A stretch of DNA of 64,000 nt from Streptomyces sp. P9-A4 (lineage in GTDB: Bacteria > Actinomycetota > Actinomycetes > Streptomycetales > Streptomycetaceae). The notes beneath the pieces were generated by a model, which was not told where the DNA came from, ran no database searches, and saw nothing but the letters and a program-made list of their open reading frames with translations. The stretch covers positions 434,001-498,000 of the forward strand of contig NZ_JAZIFY010000001.1 of assembly GCF_036634195.1 (NCBI RefSeq), read 5' to 3'. This document shows, in pieces, positions 17,540 through 25,775 of the stretch. Position numbers and translations under genes: made by a program. Within the stretch, counting starts at the first letter, position 1; every line of letters starts with the position of its first letter.

Positions 17540-19213
17540 TCAGTTCGCGGACAGCGGGGCGCTCCAGGTGATCCTCGCACCATGCTCTCCGGACGCGTCG
17601 AGACGAAGACTTCCCCGGCACTGCTCCGCGCGCGAGCCCATGTTGAGCAGCCCGCCGGTCGGGCGGGCCCGCCCCAGGCCGACCCCGTCGTCCGTGACCG
17701 TCAGGACCAGTCGGTCGGCCGCGTCGGGGATGGAGAGTTCCACGCCGGCATGGCTCGCCCGCGCGTGTCGTGCGGTATTGCTCAGGGCCTCTGCCACCAC
17801 CGCCAGCACGTGTTCGGCCAGCGCGCCGGAGACGGTGCTGTCGACCGGGCCCGAGATCCGCAGCGAGGGCATGAACCCCAGGTGCTGAGAGGCCAGTTGG
17901 ACAGTCTCGGCGAGTCGTCGGCGTAGCGCGGGACCGCCGCGGTCGTCGTCGGCCGTGCGTAGCTGAAGAATCGTGGAGCGGATGATCTGGATGGTGGCGT
18001 CGAGATCGTCCACCGCTCGCGCGACCCGCTCCGCGGCACCGGCGTCCCCGATCGTCCGGGTCGCGCTCTGCAGCGTCATTCCCGTGGCGAAGAGCCGCTG
18101 GATCGCGACGTCGTGCAGGTCGCGTGCGATGCGGTCGCGGTCGTGGAGCACGGCGAGCTCCTCGGACTCGGCCCGCCGCCGGGCGAGTTCGAGGGCGATC
18201 GCCGCCTGATCGGCGAAACCGCTGATCAAGAGCGTCTCGTTGGTGTCGAAGGTGGGCGTCCCTGCGCGTCGGCTCAGGCGCAGAGCCCCGCACACGGCGT
18301 CGTCGAGGGGAAGAGGCACAGCGACCACCGGGCCGTGGGCGGGCACGGTGGCCTCGAGTGCGCGGCCTCGGGGATCGGCACGGACGTCCGCCGACACGAC
18401 CGTACGCCGGGTGTGGGCCGCGAGACCCGCGAGCGAGCCGGTCGCCGGGAGCCTGGCCCCGTCGACTGCCGCGGCAGAGTCTCCGTACGTCACCCGGACC
18501 GACAGCTCCAGCCCCGAGCCGGTCGGGAGCAGGATCGCGGCCTGGTCGGCGTCGGCGACCTCCATGGCGCGCTGGGTGATGAGCTGGAGGACCACGTCCG
18601 TTTCCGTGCCGGCGAGCAGCTCGCGGGTGATCTCGCCGAGCGCTTCGAGGCGGCGCTCCCGGCGCTGGCTGTCGTGGTAGAGCCGGGCGTTGTCGATGGC
18701 CACGCCCGCCGCCGTCGACAGTGTGGTGAGGACCGCCTCGTCGTCGGCGTCGAACGCTCCGCCGCTCCGCTTCTCGGTCAGGTAGATGTTGCCGAAGACC
18801 TCGTCGCGGACCCGGATCGGTGCCCCGAGGAAAGTCCGCATCGGCGGATGATGCGCCGGGAACCCGAAGCTGCTGGGATGCCGGGTGAGGTCGTCGAGCC
18901 GCAGCGGCATCGGGTTGTGGATCAGTTCGCCGAGGATGCCGTGCCCGCACGGCGCCGTGCCGATCCGCGCGACCAGGTCCTCGGCCATGCCCACCGGCAG
19001 GAACTGCGACAGCTTCTGCCCGTCGTCGACCACGCCGAGCGCCCCGTACCGGGCGTCGGTGAGACTGACCGCGGCCTCGACGATGCTCCGCAGCACCTGC
19101 GGGAGTTCGAGGTCGCGGCCGAGGTCCATGACCGCGGCGAGCAGGCCGTGTATCCGCTCGGGGACGTCGAGCCGGGGCCAGGGTGGATGCGGCCTCGGTG
19201 TGGTGTCGGACAT
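17540..19213 (-). CDS. Two-GAF sensor histidine kinase, DevS/DosT/OsdK-like
   Basis: 557 residues: GAF-A (~25-170), GAF-B (~190-330), a HisKA_3 dimerisation domain with His367 in [20 protein letters not shown], and a HATPase domain ([21 protein letters not shown]). No membrane helix, so cytoplasmic. GAF-A carries [20 protein letters not shown]; His121/His122 lie where DevS and DosT have their haem-ligating histidine (His149 in DevS), so O2/NO/redox sensing is plausible. The ATG at 19213 starts the region that resembles DevS; upstream frame extensions are not convincing. Its partner is surely the adjacent DevR-like regulator, but unlike devR-devS of M. tuberculosis the two genes converge. Confidence 0.9.
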   Translation of the reverse strand: MSDTTPRPHPPWPRLDVPERIHGLLAAVMDLGRDLELPQVLRSIVEAAVSLTDARYGALGVVDDGQKLSQFLPVGMAEDLVARIGTAPCGHGILGELIHNPMPLRLDDLTRHPSSFGFPAHHPPMRTFLGAPIRVRDEVFGNIYLTEKRSGGAFDADDEAVLTTLSTAAGVAIDNARLYHDSQRRERRLEALGEITRELLAGTETDVVLQLITQRAMEVADADQAAILLPTGSGLELSVRVTYGDSAAAVDGARLPATGSLAGLAAHTRRTVVSADVRADPRGRALEATVPAHGPVVAVPLPLDDAVCGALRLSRRAGTPTFDTNETLLISGFADQAAIALELARRRAESEELAVLHDRDRIARDLHDVAIQRLFATGMTLQSATRTIGDAGAAERVARAVDDLDATIQIIRSTILQLRTADDDRGGPALRRRLAETVQLASQHLGFMPSLRISGPVDSTVSGALAEHVLAVVAEALSNTARHARASHAGVELSIPDAADRLVLTVTDDGVGLGRARPTGGLLNMGSRAEQCRGSLRLDASGEHGARITWSAPLSAN

Positions 19214-19329
19214 GTCTGCCGTCTGCTCTCGTCTCGTGTGGCGAACGTCCGGACGGCGGCGGGCCGACCAGGGGGTGTCCCCGGGGGACCGTCGCAGCCT
19301 ACGAGGAGCGGCGGGAGCACGAACGGCCG

Positions 19330-19343
19330 GGGCCGTTCGGCCC
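19330..19343. promoter_or_regulatory. Putative OsdR/DevR-type box between kinase and oxidase genes
   Basis: GGGCCG-TT-CGGCCC, identical to the sites at 15225 and 16639, in the 284-bp divergent region. It is 117 bp from the kinase start and 155 bp from the oxidase start. Confidence 0.65.
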
Positions 19344-19419
19344 TGCCACGGCGCCGGCTCCGGGTACCGCTGGGCCCTGCCCGGGTCCGGGAGCCGGCCA
19401 GCAGCATGGGCGGGCGGCC

Positions 19420-19457
19420 GGGAAGGGCCGAGGCATCCCCCGTACACGGCCCTTCCC
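19420..19457. promoter_or_regulatory. Inverted repeat upstream of cytochrome oxidase subunit I gene
   Basis: Perfect 11-bp arms GGGAAGGGCCG (19420-19430) and CGGCCCTTCCC (19447-19457) with a 16-bp spacer, ending 41 bp before the GTG start. Each arm contains a GGGCCG/CGGCCC half-box, so this may be a split regulator site or an mRNA leader hairpin. Confidence 0.5.
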
Positions 19458-19497
19458 AGCCGTTCGAAACGCGAGCGGAAGTGGAGGTCTCCGTCCG

Positions 19498-21207
19498 GTG
19501 GACGAGGCACGCAGTATTCAGGTGAAGTCCAGTGAGCCTTCGCTCCTGGCCCCGACCGCCGGTGAGGGCAGCGGACGGCCCACGTGGGTGTCATGGCTGA
19601 CGACGACCGATCACAAGCAGATCGGGACGCTCTATCTCTGTTCCGCGCTGTTCTTCTTCGTCATCGGGGGTGTCATGGCCCTGATGATGCGCGCCGAGCT
19701 GGCGCGCCCCGGCACGCAGATCATGTCGAACGAGCAGTTCAACCAGGCGTTCACCATGCACGGCTCGATCATGCTGCTGCTCTTCGCCATGCCGCTCTTC
19801 ACCGGCTTCGCGAACTGGATCATGCCGCTGCAGATCGGCGCGCCCGACGTGGCCTTCCCCCGGCTGAACATGCTGGCCTACTGGCTCTACCTGTTCGGCT
19901 CGCTGATCGCCGCCGGGGGCTTCCTCACCCCCGGTGGGGCCGCGGACTTCGGCTGGTTCCTCTACGCGCCGCTCTCCGACGCCATCCACTCGCCCGGCCT
20001 GGGCGCCGACCTGTGGATCATGGGTGTCGCGCTCTCCGGTTTCGGGTCGATCGCGGGCGCGGTCAACTTCATCACCACGATCCTCTGCATGCGCGCCCCG
20101 GGGATGACGATGTTCCGGATGCCGATCTTCGTCTGGAACGTGCTGCTCACGTCCTTGCTCGTGCTGATGGTCTTCCCGGTTCTCGCCGCGGCGCTCTTCG
20201 CCCTCGAATGCGACCGGAAGTTCGGCTCGCACGTCTTCGACGCGGCGAACGGTGGCGCGCTGCTGTGGCAGCACCTCTTCTGGTTCTTCGGCCACCCCGA
20301 GGTCTACATTCTGGCCCTGCCGTTCTTCGGCATCATCTCCGAGGTCATCCCGGTCTTCAGCCGCAAGCCGATGTTCGGTTACATCGGTCTGGTGGCCGCG
20401 ACCATCGCGATCGCCGGTCTGTCCGTGACCGTGTGGGCGCACCACATGTACGTCACCGGTGGCGTGCTCCTGCCGTTCTTCTCCTTCATGACGTTCCTCA
20501 TCGCCGTACCGACGGGCGTGAAGTTCTTCAACTGGATCGGAACGATGTGGAAGGGGTCCCTGTCCTTCGAGACCCCGATGCTCTGGGCCACCGGCTTTCT
20601 CATGACCTTCACCTTCGGCGGTCTGACCGGCGTCATCCTGGCCTCGCCGCCGATGGACTTCCACGTCTCCGACTCGTACTTCGTCGTCGCGCACTTCCAT
20701 TACACGCTGTTCGGCACGGTCGTGTACGCGATGTTCGCCGGCTTCCATTTCTGGTGGCCGAAGTTCACGGGCAAGATGCTCGACGAACGGCTGGGCAAGA
20801 TCACCTTCTGGACCCTCACGGTGGGCTTCCACGCTACCTTCCTCGTCCAGCACTGGCTGGGTGCCGAGGGCATGCCGCGCCGGTACGCGGACTACCTCGA
20901 CGCCGATGGCTTCACCGCCCTGAACACGGTCTCCACCATCGGTTCCTTCCTCCTTGGTCTCGCCTTCCTGCCGTTCTTCTACAACGTCTGGAAGACCGCC
21001 AAGTACGGCAAGAAGGTCGAGGTCGACGACCCGTGGGGCTACGGCCGTTCGCTGGAGTGGGCCACCTCCTGCCCGCCGCCGCGGCACAACTTCGTCGCCC
21101 TGCCTCGGATCCGCTCCGAATCCCCGGCCTTCGACCTGCACCACCCGGAGATCGCCGCCCTCGACCACCTCCAGAACAAGCCGGACGAGGCGGTGAGCCA
21201 CCGATGA
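19498..21207 (+). CDS. ctaD: Cytochrome c oxidase subunit I (aa3-type), second-locus CtaD
   Basis: 569-residue haem-copper oxidase subunit I with about 12 membrane helices. Ligand motifs are all present: [12 protein letters not shown] (low-spin haem), [14 protein letters not shown] (CuB His and the His-Tyr crosslink), VWAHHMY (CuB) and [11 protein letters not shown] (both haems). GTG 19498 has GGAGG 10 bp upstream. It stands apart from subunits II-IV, so it must borrow them from the main cta operon. Its position beside a DevS-like kinase with a GGGCCGTTCGGCCC box upstream suggests an oxygen-regulated alternative subunit. The stop overlaps the next gene as ATGA. Confidence 0.95.
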   Translation: MDEARSIQVKSSEPSLLAPTAGEGSGRPTWVSWLTTTDHKQIGTLYLCSALFFFVIGGVMALMMRAELARPGTQIMSNEQFNQAFTMHGSIMLLLFAMPLFTGFANWIMPLQIGAPDVAFPRLNMLAYWLYLFGSLIAAGGFLTPGGAADFGWFLYAPLSDAIHSPGLGADLWIMGVALSGFGSIAGAVNFITTILCMRAPGMTMFRMPIFVWNVLLTSLLVLMVFPVLAAALFALECDRKFGSHVFDAANGGALLWQHLFWFFGHPEVYILALPFFGIISEVIPVFSRKPMFGYIGLVAATIAIAGLSVTVWAHHMYVTGGVLLPFFSFMTFLIAVPTGVKFFNWIGTMWKGSLSFETPMLWATGFLMTFTFGGLTGVILASPPMDFHVSDSYFVVAHFHYTLFGTVVYAMFAGFHFWWPKFTGKMLDERLGKITFWTLTVGFHATFLVQHWLGAEGMPRRYADYLDADGFTALNTVSTIGSFLLGLAFLPFFYNVWKTAKYGKKVEVDDPWGYGRSLEWATSCPPPRHNFVALPRIRSESPAFDLHHPEIAALDHLQNKPDEAVSHR

Positions 21208-21638
21208 CCGCGGCCGTGCTCGCCCTGGGCATCGGGGCCGCGACCGCCTCCGGGTGCGTCTGGTACATCCCCGCGATCACTGACATCCGCGCCGGCGCAG
21301 ACCGCCCCGCATCCCTCCGAACGGCAGCCGTGGCCTGCCTCACCGGCTGGGCTGCCGCGGCGCTCGTCGTCCCCCTGCTGCTGACGTCGGCGCACTGGGC
21401 GCTCATAGGCGTTGTGGTGGGGGTGGGAGCGGCGGTGTCAGGAGCCCTGGCCATCCGCGGCCGGGCTCAGTACGCACGCGAACAGCGGGAAGAAGCCCGA
21501 CGCTGGGCGGCGCTGCGCCACACGCCGCGAGCAGCCGCGTCCACCCGGCCAGGGCGGGTGTGGGTCGCCTGGGCCCTGGCCGGGCTCACCGCCGCACCCG
21601 GGGCGGCGGTGGCCGCGTCACTCCTCGCGGGCCGCTGA
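21204..21638 (+). CDS. Small membrane protein of unknown function
   Basis: 144 residues with three or four hydrophobic segments (about 3-22, 44-62, 66-86 and 119-140) separated by an Arg/Glu-rich loop containing [17 protein letters not shown]. No family recognised. It starts inside the ctaD stop codon (ATGA), so it is translationally coupled and may assist the oxidase, for example in assembly. The C-terminal half is basic and alanine-rich. Confidence 0.7.
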   Translation: MTAAVLALGIGAATASGCVWYIPAITDIRAGADRPASLRTAAVACLTGWAAAALVVPLLLTSAHWALIGVVVGVGAAVSGALAIRGRAQYAREQREEARRWAALRHTPRAAASTRPGRVWVAWALAGLTAAPGAAVAASLLAGR

Positions 21639-21660
21639 CCGAAACGGCGCCCTGAGATGG

Positions 21661-21790
21661 TCACCGGACACGGAGGATGGCCATCGTGCCCATCGCCGCG
21701 TGGTCGAGCATGCGGCAACTTCTCGTCCGCGCAGAAGAGCCAGAGCCCGCTCGGGCGGGTCCAGACCCATGGGACTCCGTCGGAGGGCAC
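21661..21790 (-). pseudogene. Remnant of a multicopper-oxidase C-terminus
   Basis: On the minus strand one frame reads SGLWLF and, after a frame change and a ~13-bp surplus, another frame reads CRMLDHAAMGTMAILRVR and stops. Joined, this matches the conserved end of multicopper oxidases/nitrite reductases (GxWLFHCHMLDHAxMGMMAxLRV), but the HCH copper ligands are lost. It occupies the 330-bp gap between the small membrane protein and the FAD monooxygenase; the remaining ~180 bp shows nothing recognisable. Confidence 0.4.
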
Positions 21791-21968
21791 CGCCAGGGAT
21801 GTCCTGGCGGGCTACCCGAAGCCCGCGGGTCCGCTCGAACGTGCACATGCCATGTCCGTCACCCTATGCCGTGCACCCGGTGGCCGAAACCGCGCGGCGG
21901 TGGCGGGCCGTGGTTCGTGCCCTTGTGGATACTGGGTCGTTGGAGTTCCACTACGCGAAGGGGCGGGT

Positions 21969-23360
21969 ATGGACGACGACTTGGGCCGCCGGGTGACACG
22001 TCACGCGGTGGTCATCGGGGGAAGTCTCGCCGGGATGCTGGCCGCTCGGGTGCTGGCCGAGCACGCGGAGAAGGTGACGGTCGTCGAGCGCGACCGCTTC
22101 CCCGAGGGGCCGGAGACGCGGCCCGGCGTTCCGCAGGGGCGGCACCTGCATGTGCTCATCGCCGGCGGGCAGCAGGCGCTCGACGAACTGCTTCCCGGCT
22201 TCATACAGGAGCTGCGGGAGCTCGGCGCGCCCAAGGTGGGCGTCCCCGAGGACATGGTCCAGTGGCAGGACGGCCAGTGGTTCCGGCGTACGCCCGCGAC
22301 CGCCCACTTCTACACCGGTCCCCGCCCGCAGCTGGAGTGGCTGGTGCGGCAGCGCGTGCTCGCCGATCCCCGGATCGAGCTGGTCGACGGCACCGAGACC
22401 GTGGGCCTGACCGGCGACTCCGCGCGCGTGCGCGGCGTTCGGCTGCGGGAGCGCGGCGCGGGGGCCGGCAAGGAGACCCGTACCCTCGCCGCCGATCTGG
22501 TCGTCGACGCCTCCGGGCGGTCGACGAAGGCCGCCGACTGGCTTGCGGGCATCGGCGCCGAGGCCCCGCACGAGGAGACTCTCGACACCGGTCTGGCGTA
22601 CGGCACCCGCGTGTACCGCACCACCGCGCAGGACACCGACACCGACGCGCGCGGCTACTACGTCGTCCCCAACCCCACCCAGGTGTACGGCGGAGTCGTC
22701 CTGCCCCTCGGCGACGGGCGCCATCTCGTCACCCTCTCCGGGCTGCGCGGCGACGAGCCCCCCAGCGAGGACGGCGCGTTCGAGGAGTACGCGAAGCGGC
22801 TGCCGCACCCGGTGATCAGCGACTGGCTCGCCCGGGCCGAGCCGGAGTCCCCCGTGTACGGATTCCGCCGGACCGCCAACATCCGTCGCCGCTACGACCG
22901 TCCGGGCCGCCGTCCGGCCGGATTCCTCGCCACCGGCGACGCCCTGTGCGCCTTCAACCCCATCTACGGACAGGGCATGGCCGTCGCCGCGCTCAGCGCC
23001 GTCGCGCTCCGCCGGGCGCTCGCCGACCCCAGGCGCACCCCGACCACCCGCGTGGTGCAGCGCGCACTGCTCGACGCCTCGAAGCCGGCCTGGGACATCT
23101 CGGCCGGAGCCGACAAGAAGATGCCCGGCGCTACGGGCGACGCCGTAAAGCCGGCTCCGCTGGACAAGGTCGTCGGCTGGTACCTGCGCCGGGTGCAGGC
23201 GCGGTCCGCCGGCGATCCCGTCGTGGGCACGCCCTTCCGCGCGGCGCTGAACCTGACCGCCCCGCTGACCGGCGTCTTCGCCCCCTCGGTCGCCCGGGCG
23301 GTGCTCTTCGGGCCGGTGGCCGAGACACCGGTGGAGCCACCTCTGCGCCGCGAGGGGTGA
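21969..23360 (+). CDS. FAD-dependent monooxygenase / oxidoreductase
   Basis: 463-residue flavoprotein of the p-hydroxybenzoate-hydroxylase/geranylgeranyl-reductase superfamily. An N-terminal Rossmann motif (VVIGGSLAGMLAARVLAEHAEKVTVVERD), PGVPQGRHLHVLIAGGQQAL, the DG-type motif VVDASGRSTKAADWL and the second FAD motif LATGDALCAFNPIYGQGMAVAA are clear. AAGGGG lies 5 bp before ATG 21969. The substrate is unknown. It appears monocistronic and converges on the DUF2252 gene. Confidence 0.88.
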   Translation: MDDDLGRRVTRHAVVIGGSLAGMLAARVLAEHAEKVTVVERDRFPEGPETRPGVPQGRHLHVLIAGGQQALDELLPGFIQELRELGAPKVGVPEDMVQWQDGQWFRRTPATAHFYTGPRPQLEWLVRQRVLADPRIELVDGTETVGLTGDSARVRGVRLRERGAGAGKETRTLAADLVVDASGRSTKAADWLAGIGAEAPHEETLDTGLAYGTRVYRTTAQDTDTDARGYYVVPNPTQVYGGVVLPLGDGRHLVTLSGLRGDEPPSEDGAFEEYAKRLPHPVISDWLARAEPESPVYGFRRTANIRRRYDRPGRRPAGFLATGDALCAFNPIYGQGMAVAALSAVALRRALADPRRTPTTRVVQRALLDASKPAWDISAGADKKMPGATGDAVKPAPLDKVVGWYLRRVQARSAGDPVVGTPFRAALNLTAPLTGVFAPSVARAVLFGPVAETPVEPPLRREG

Positions 23361-23433
23361 GGCGTAGGGCGTAGGGCATTGGGGGTGGGCGGGATACTGG
23401 CGGGGGCCGCGCCGTCCACCCCCGCCGTCCCCG

Positions 23434-24774
23434 TCACGTACCCGGCGCCGCCGTCACCATCCCCGCCGCTATCGCCGCGCCGAGCGCCGCGTAGTCGTCG
23501 GCGTTCTGGCCCGCGTAGGTGAGCGCGAAGTCGGCGATCGCCCGGTCGAAGACATCGGACCCGCCGAGGTAGGACGCGATGGCGATGCGGTCGCCCGAGC
23601 GGGCGTGCGCGCGGGCCAGGGCCCGGCCGCAGAGCCGTGCGTACTCCCGCAGCAGCGACGGTGACATGGTCTCGACCTCGGCCGAGCCCTTCATGTCGCG
23701 CAGCTGGCGCCAGTAGAAGTGCCGTTGCTCGGGTCCGGTCATCCAGCCGAGGAAGATGTCGCTGGCGGCCTGGGTGAGGCGCTGGCCGGACACGACGCGG
23801 CGCCCCTGGTGGGAGTGGGCGCTCGGCGCCAGGTACGGCTCAAGGACGGAGGGGCCCGCCTCCTTGACCTGGAGGATGAGCGGGTCCCCCTCGTCGCGCC
23901 CTTCGAGGAGGATGACGAAGCAGCGGGTGCCGACGCTGCCGACGCCGACGACCTTGCGGGCGGCGTCGCGGAAGCGGTAGCGGTCGAGCAGGACGCGGCG
24001 CTCCTCGGCGAGGGAGCTGCGGTAGTCGCTGAAGATCTTGCCGATGGTGACCCGGTCGATGTCCGTGGTCCGTTCGAGGAGCGGCGGGTCGTCGACGATG
24101 TGCCGGGCGCCGGTCGCGTCGGCCTCGGTGAGCTTGCCGAGGGCCTGGAGGCTGGTGCGGCGGCGGGCGCGGGCGAGCCGGTCGGTGAAGCGGGCGCGGT
24201 CGCCGCGGCGGACGAGCGGGACGAGGTCGTCGGCGGCGATGCGCTCGTACCAGACGGTGAGTTCGCCGAGGCCGGCGAGGTGGCGCATCTGGGTGCGGTA
24301 CGACTCGGTGGCGACGAGGGCGGCGCGGTGGGCCTTGGCCTTGGTGCTGCCGTTCTGGAGGGCGGCGGCGGTGACGCTGGCGGCGAGCCGTTTCACATCC
24401 CATTCGAAGGGCCCGGGGAGCGTCTCGTCGAAGTCGTTGACGTCGAAGAGGAGCGCCCGTTCGGGTGAGGCGTACACCCCGAAGTTCAGGAGGTGGGCGT
24501 CGCCGCAGAGCTGGACGGTGAGTCCGGTGTGGCCCTGGGCGGCGAGGTCGGCGGCCATGACGGCGGCGGCACCGCGCAGGAAGGCGAAGGGGGAGGCCGC
24601 CATCCGGGCGTACCGGAGGGGGACGAGGTCGGGGAGCCGGTCGAGGGACTGGCGTTCCAGGACGTCGATGGGGTCGGGGCGCTGGGAGCTGGGTATCCAG
24701 CGGCCGTGGGAGGACCGGGGAACCTTCTTGCGGGCCGCCTTGCCCCGCGCGGCGCGCTCCGACGGTGTCGTCAT
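23434..24774 (-). CDS. DUF2252 family protein
   Basis: 446 residues. Diagnostic stretches are RYARMAASPFAFLRGAAAVM, VQLCGDAHLLNFGVYASPER, LLFDVNDFDETLPGPFEWDVKRL and SDIFLGWMTG. DUF2252 has a protein-kinase-like fold with a GDxHxxNFG catalytic-loop-like motif and DFDE resembling a metal-binding segment, so phosphotransfer to a small molecule is a reasonable but unproven idea. The basic N-terminus (RAARGKAARKK) is usual. GGTGAGG precedes the ATG. It is divergent from the GntR-family gene. Confidence 0.88.
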   Translation of the reverse strand: MTTPSERAARGKAARKKVPRSSHGRWIPSSQRPDPIDVLERQSLDRLPDLVPLRYARMAASPFAFLRGAAAVMAADLAAQGHTGLTVQLCGDAHLLNFGVYASPERALLFDVNDFDETLPGPFEWDVKRLAASVTAAALQNGSTKAKAHRAALVATESYRTQMRHLAGLGELTVWYERIAADDLVPLVRRGDRARFTDRLARARRRTSLQALGKLTEADATGARHIVDDPPLLERTTDIDRVTIGKIFSDYRSSLAEERRVLLDRYRFRDAARKVVGVGSVGTRCFVILLEGRDEGDPLILQVKEAGPSVLEPYLAPSAHSHQGRRVVSGQRLTQAASDIFLGWMTGPEQRHFYWRQLRDMKGSAEVETMSPSLLREYARLCGRALARAHARSGDRIAIASYLGGSDVFDRAIADFALTYAGQNADDYAALGAAIAAGMVTAAPGT

Positions 24775-24883
24775 CCGGCCTCACCCGCCTTTCCCGCCGA
24801 CGCGGTCCGGTACCCGTCACCTGCCCCCTCATTACAAGCGGCCACGACCGTTTCGGCCACTCTGCCCGACCGGCCTAGCTAAA

Positions 24884-24895
24884 TGGTTTAGACCA
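24884..24895. promoter_or_regulatory. GntR/HutC-type operator upstream of the GntR gene
   Basis: TGGT-TTAG-ACCA, extended on both sides to AATGGT...ACCAAT, in an AT-rich patch 64 bp before the GntR start. It closely resembles TGGTCTAGACCA sites of DasR and other HutC-type GntR regulators, so autoregulation is likely. Confidence 0.7.
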
Positions 24896-24958
24896 ATGAT
24901 AGGAATTGATCACCCATCCGACCCTTGCGGTCACGCTGAGCGAAGAGAGGGTTTGATC

Positions 24959-25726
24959 ATGGCCGAGCCCGATTCCGAGGCGGCGGCGGACGCGCCGCTC
25001 TATCTCCGGGTCGCCGCCGCACTGCGCGAGGACCTCGCCGACCGGCGCATCTCCCCCGGCAGCCGGCTCCCTTCGGAACGATCCCTGTCCCAGTGCCACC
25101 ACGTCAACCGGCAGACCGTGCGCAGCGCACTCCAACTCCTGCGGGACGAACGGCTGGTGGTCACCGACCGGCGCGGCACGTTCGCCGCCCCGGCCGAGGC
25201 GGGCGGAGCCGGGGGCGAGCCCGTCGTCCCGGTTCCGACGGCCGGCCGGCCGACCTTCCCCGGCGGCCCGCGCGCGGCGGAGGCGCTCGTCCGGGCCTCC
25301 CTCACCTGGGAGCCGCCGCCCGCTCCGCTGGCGCCGCGCCTCCTGCTCACCCCGGGCGAACCGACCCTCGTGCACCGGCACACGGTGCTCGGACCGCAGG
25401 GCGCCGCGCTCCAGCGGGCGGTGTCGTGGTTCTCCCGGCCCGCGCTGGCCGAGATCCCGCAGCTGTCGCGCTACCGGCGGGGGCGGGACTGCCGTCAGCA
25501 GCCGGACCTGCGGCTGCTCTACCACTGGATGCACCAGGCGGGGCTGCGGATCACCCACCGGGAGTCGGTGGGCGTGCCGCCCGGGCCGACCACGACGACG
25601 GCCGGCGGCGCGGCCCGGCTGGTCGTCCACCGGGTGGTGAGCGACCAGCACGGCCACGCCCTGGAGATCACGGACATCGACTTCTCGGCCCGGTCGGCGG
25701 CCTGGACGTACGAGTTCAGCGCCTGA
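24959..25726 (+). CDS. GntR-family (HutC subfamily) transcriptional regulator
   Basis: 255 residues: N-terminal winged helix (YLRVAAALREDLADRRISPGSRLPSERSLS, VNRQTVRSALQLLRDERLV) and a C-terminal UTRA ligand-binding domain with LVHRHTVLGPQGAALQRAVSWF and LEITDIDFSA. AGAGAGGG is upstream of ATG 24959. HutC-type regulators bind a sugar phosphate or an amino-acid-derived ligand. Targets may include itself (operator at 24884) and the neighbouring permease; no matching site was recognised at the permease. Confidence 0.87.
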   Translation: MAEPDSEAAADAPLYLRVAAALREDLADRRISPGSRLPSERSLSQCHHVNRQTVRSALQLLRDERLVVTDRRGTFAAPAEAGGAGGEPVVPVPTAGRPTFPGGPRAAEALVRASLTWEPPPAPLAPRLLLTPGEPTLVHRHTVLGPQGAALQRAVSWFSRPALAEIPQLSRYRRGRDCRQQPDLRLLYHWMHQAGLRITHRESVGVPPGPTTTTAGGAARLVVHRVVSDQHGHALEITDIDFSARSAAWTYEFSA

Positions 25727-25734
25727 CGGTGTCT

Positions 25735-25767
25735 CCGGCTCCTGTCCGGTAAGGGGACAGGAGCCGG
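25735..25767. terminator. Bidirectional terminator between GntR gene and permease
   Basis: Perfect 13-bp stem (CCGGCTCCTGTCC and its complement) with a 7-nt loop, centred between two convergent stops. Confidence 0.85.
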
Positions 25768-25775
25768 GTCCGGCG

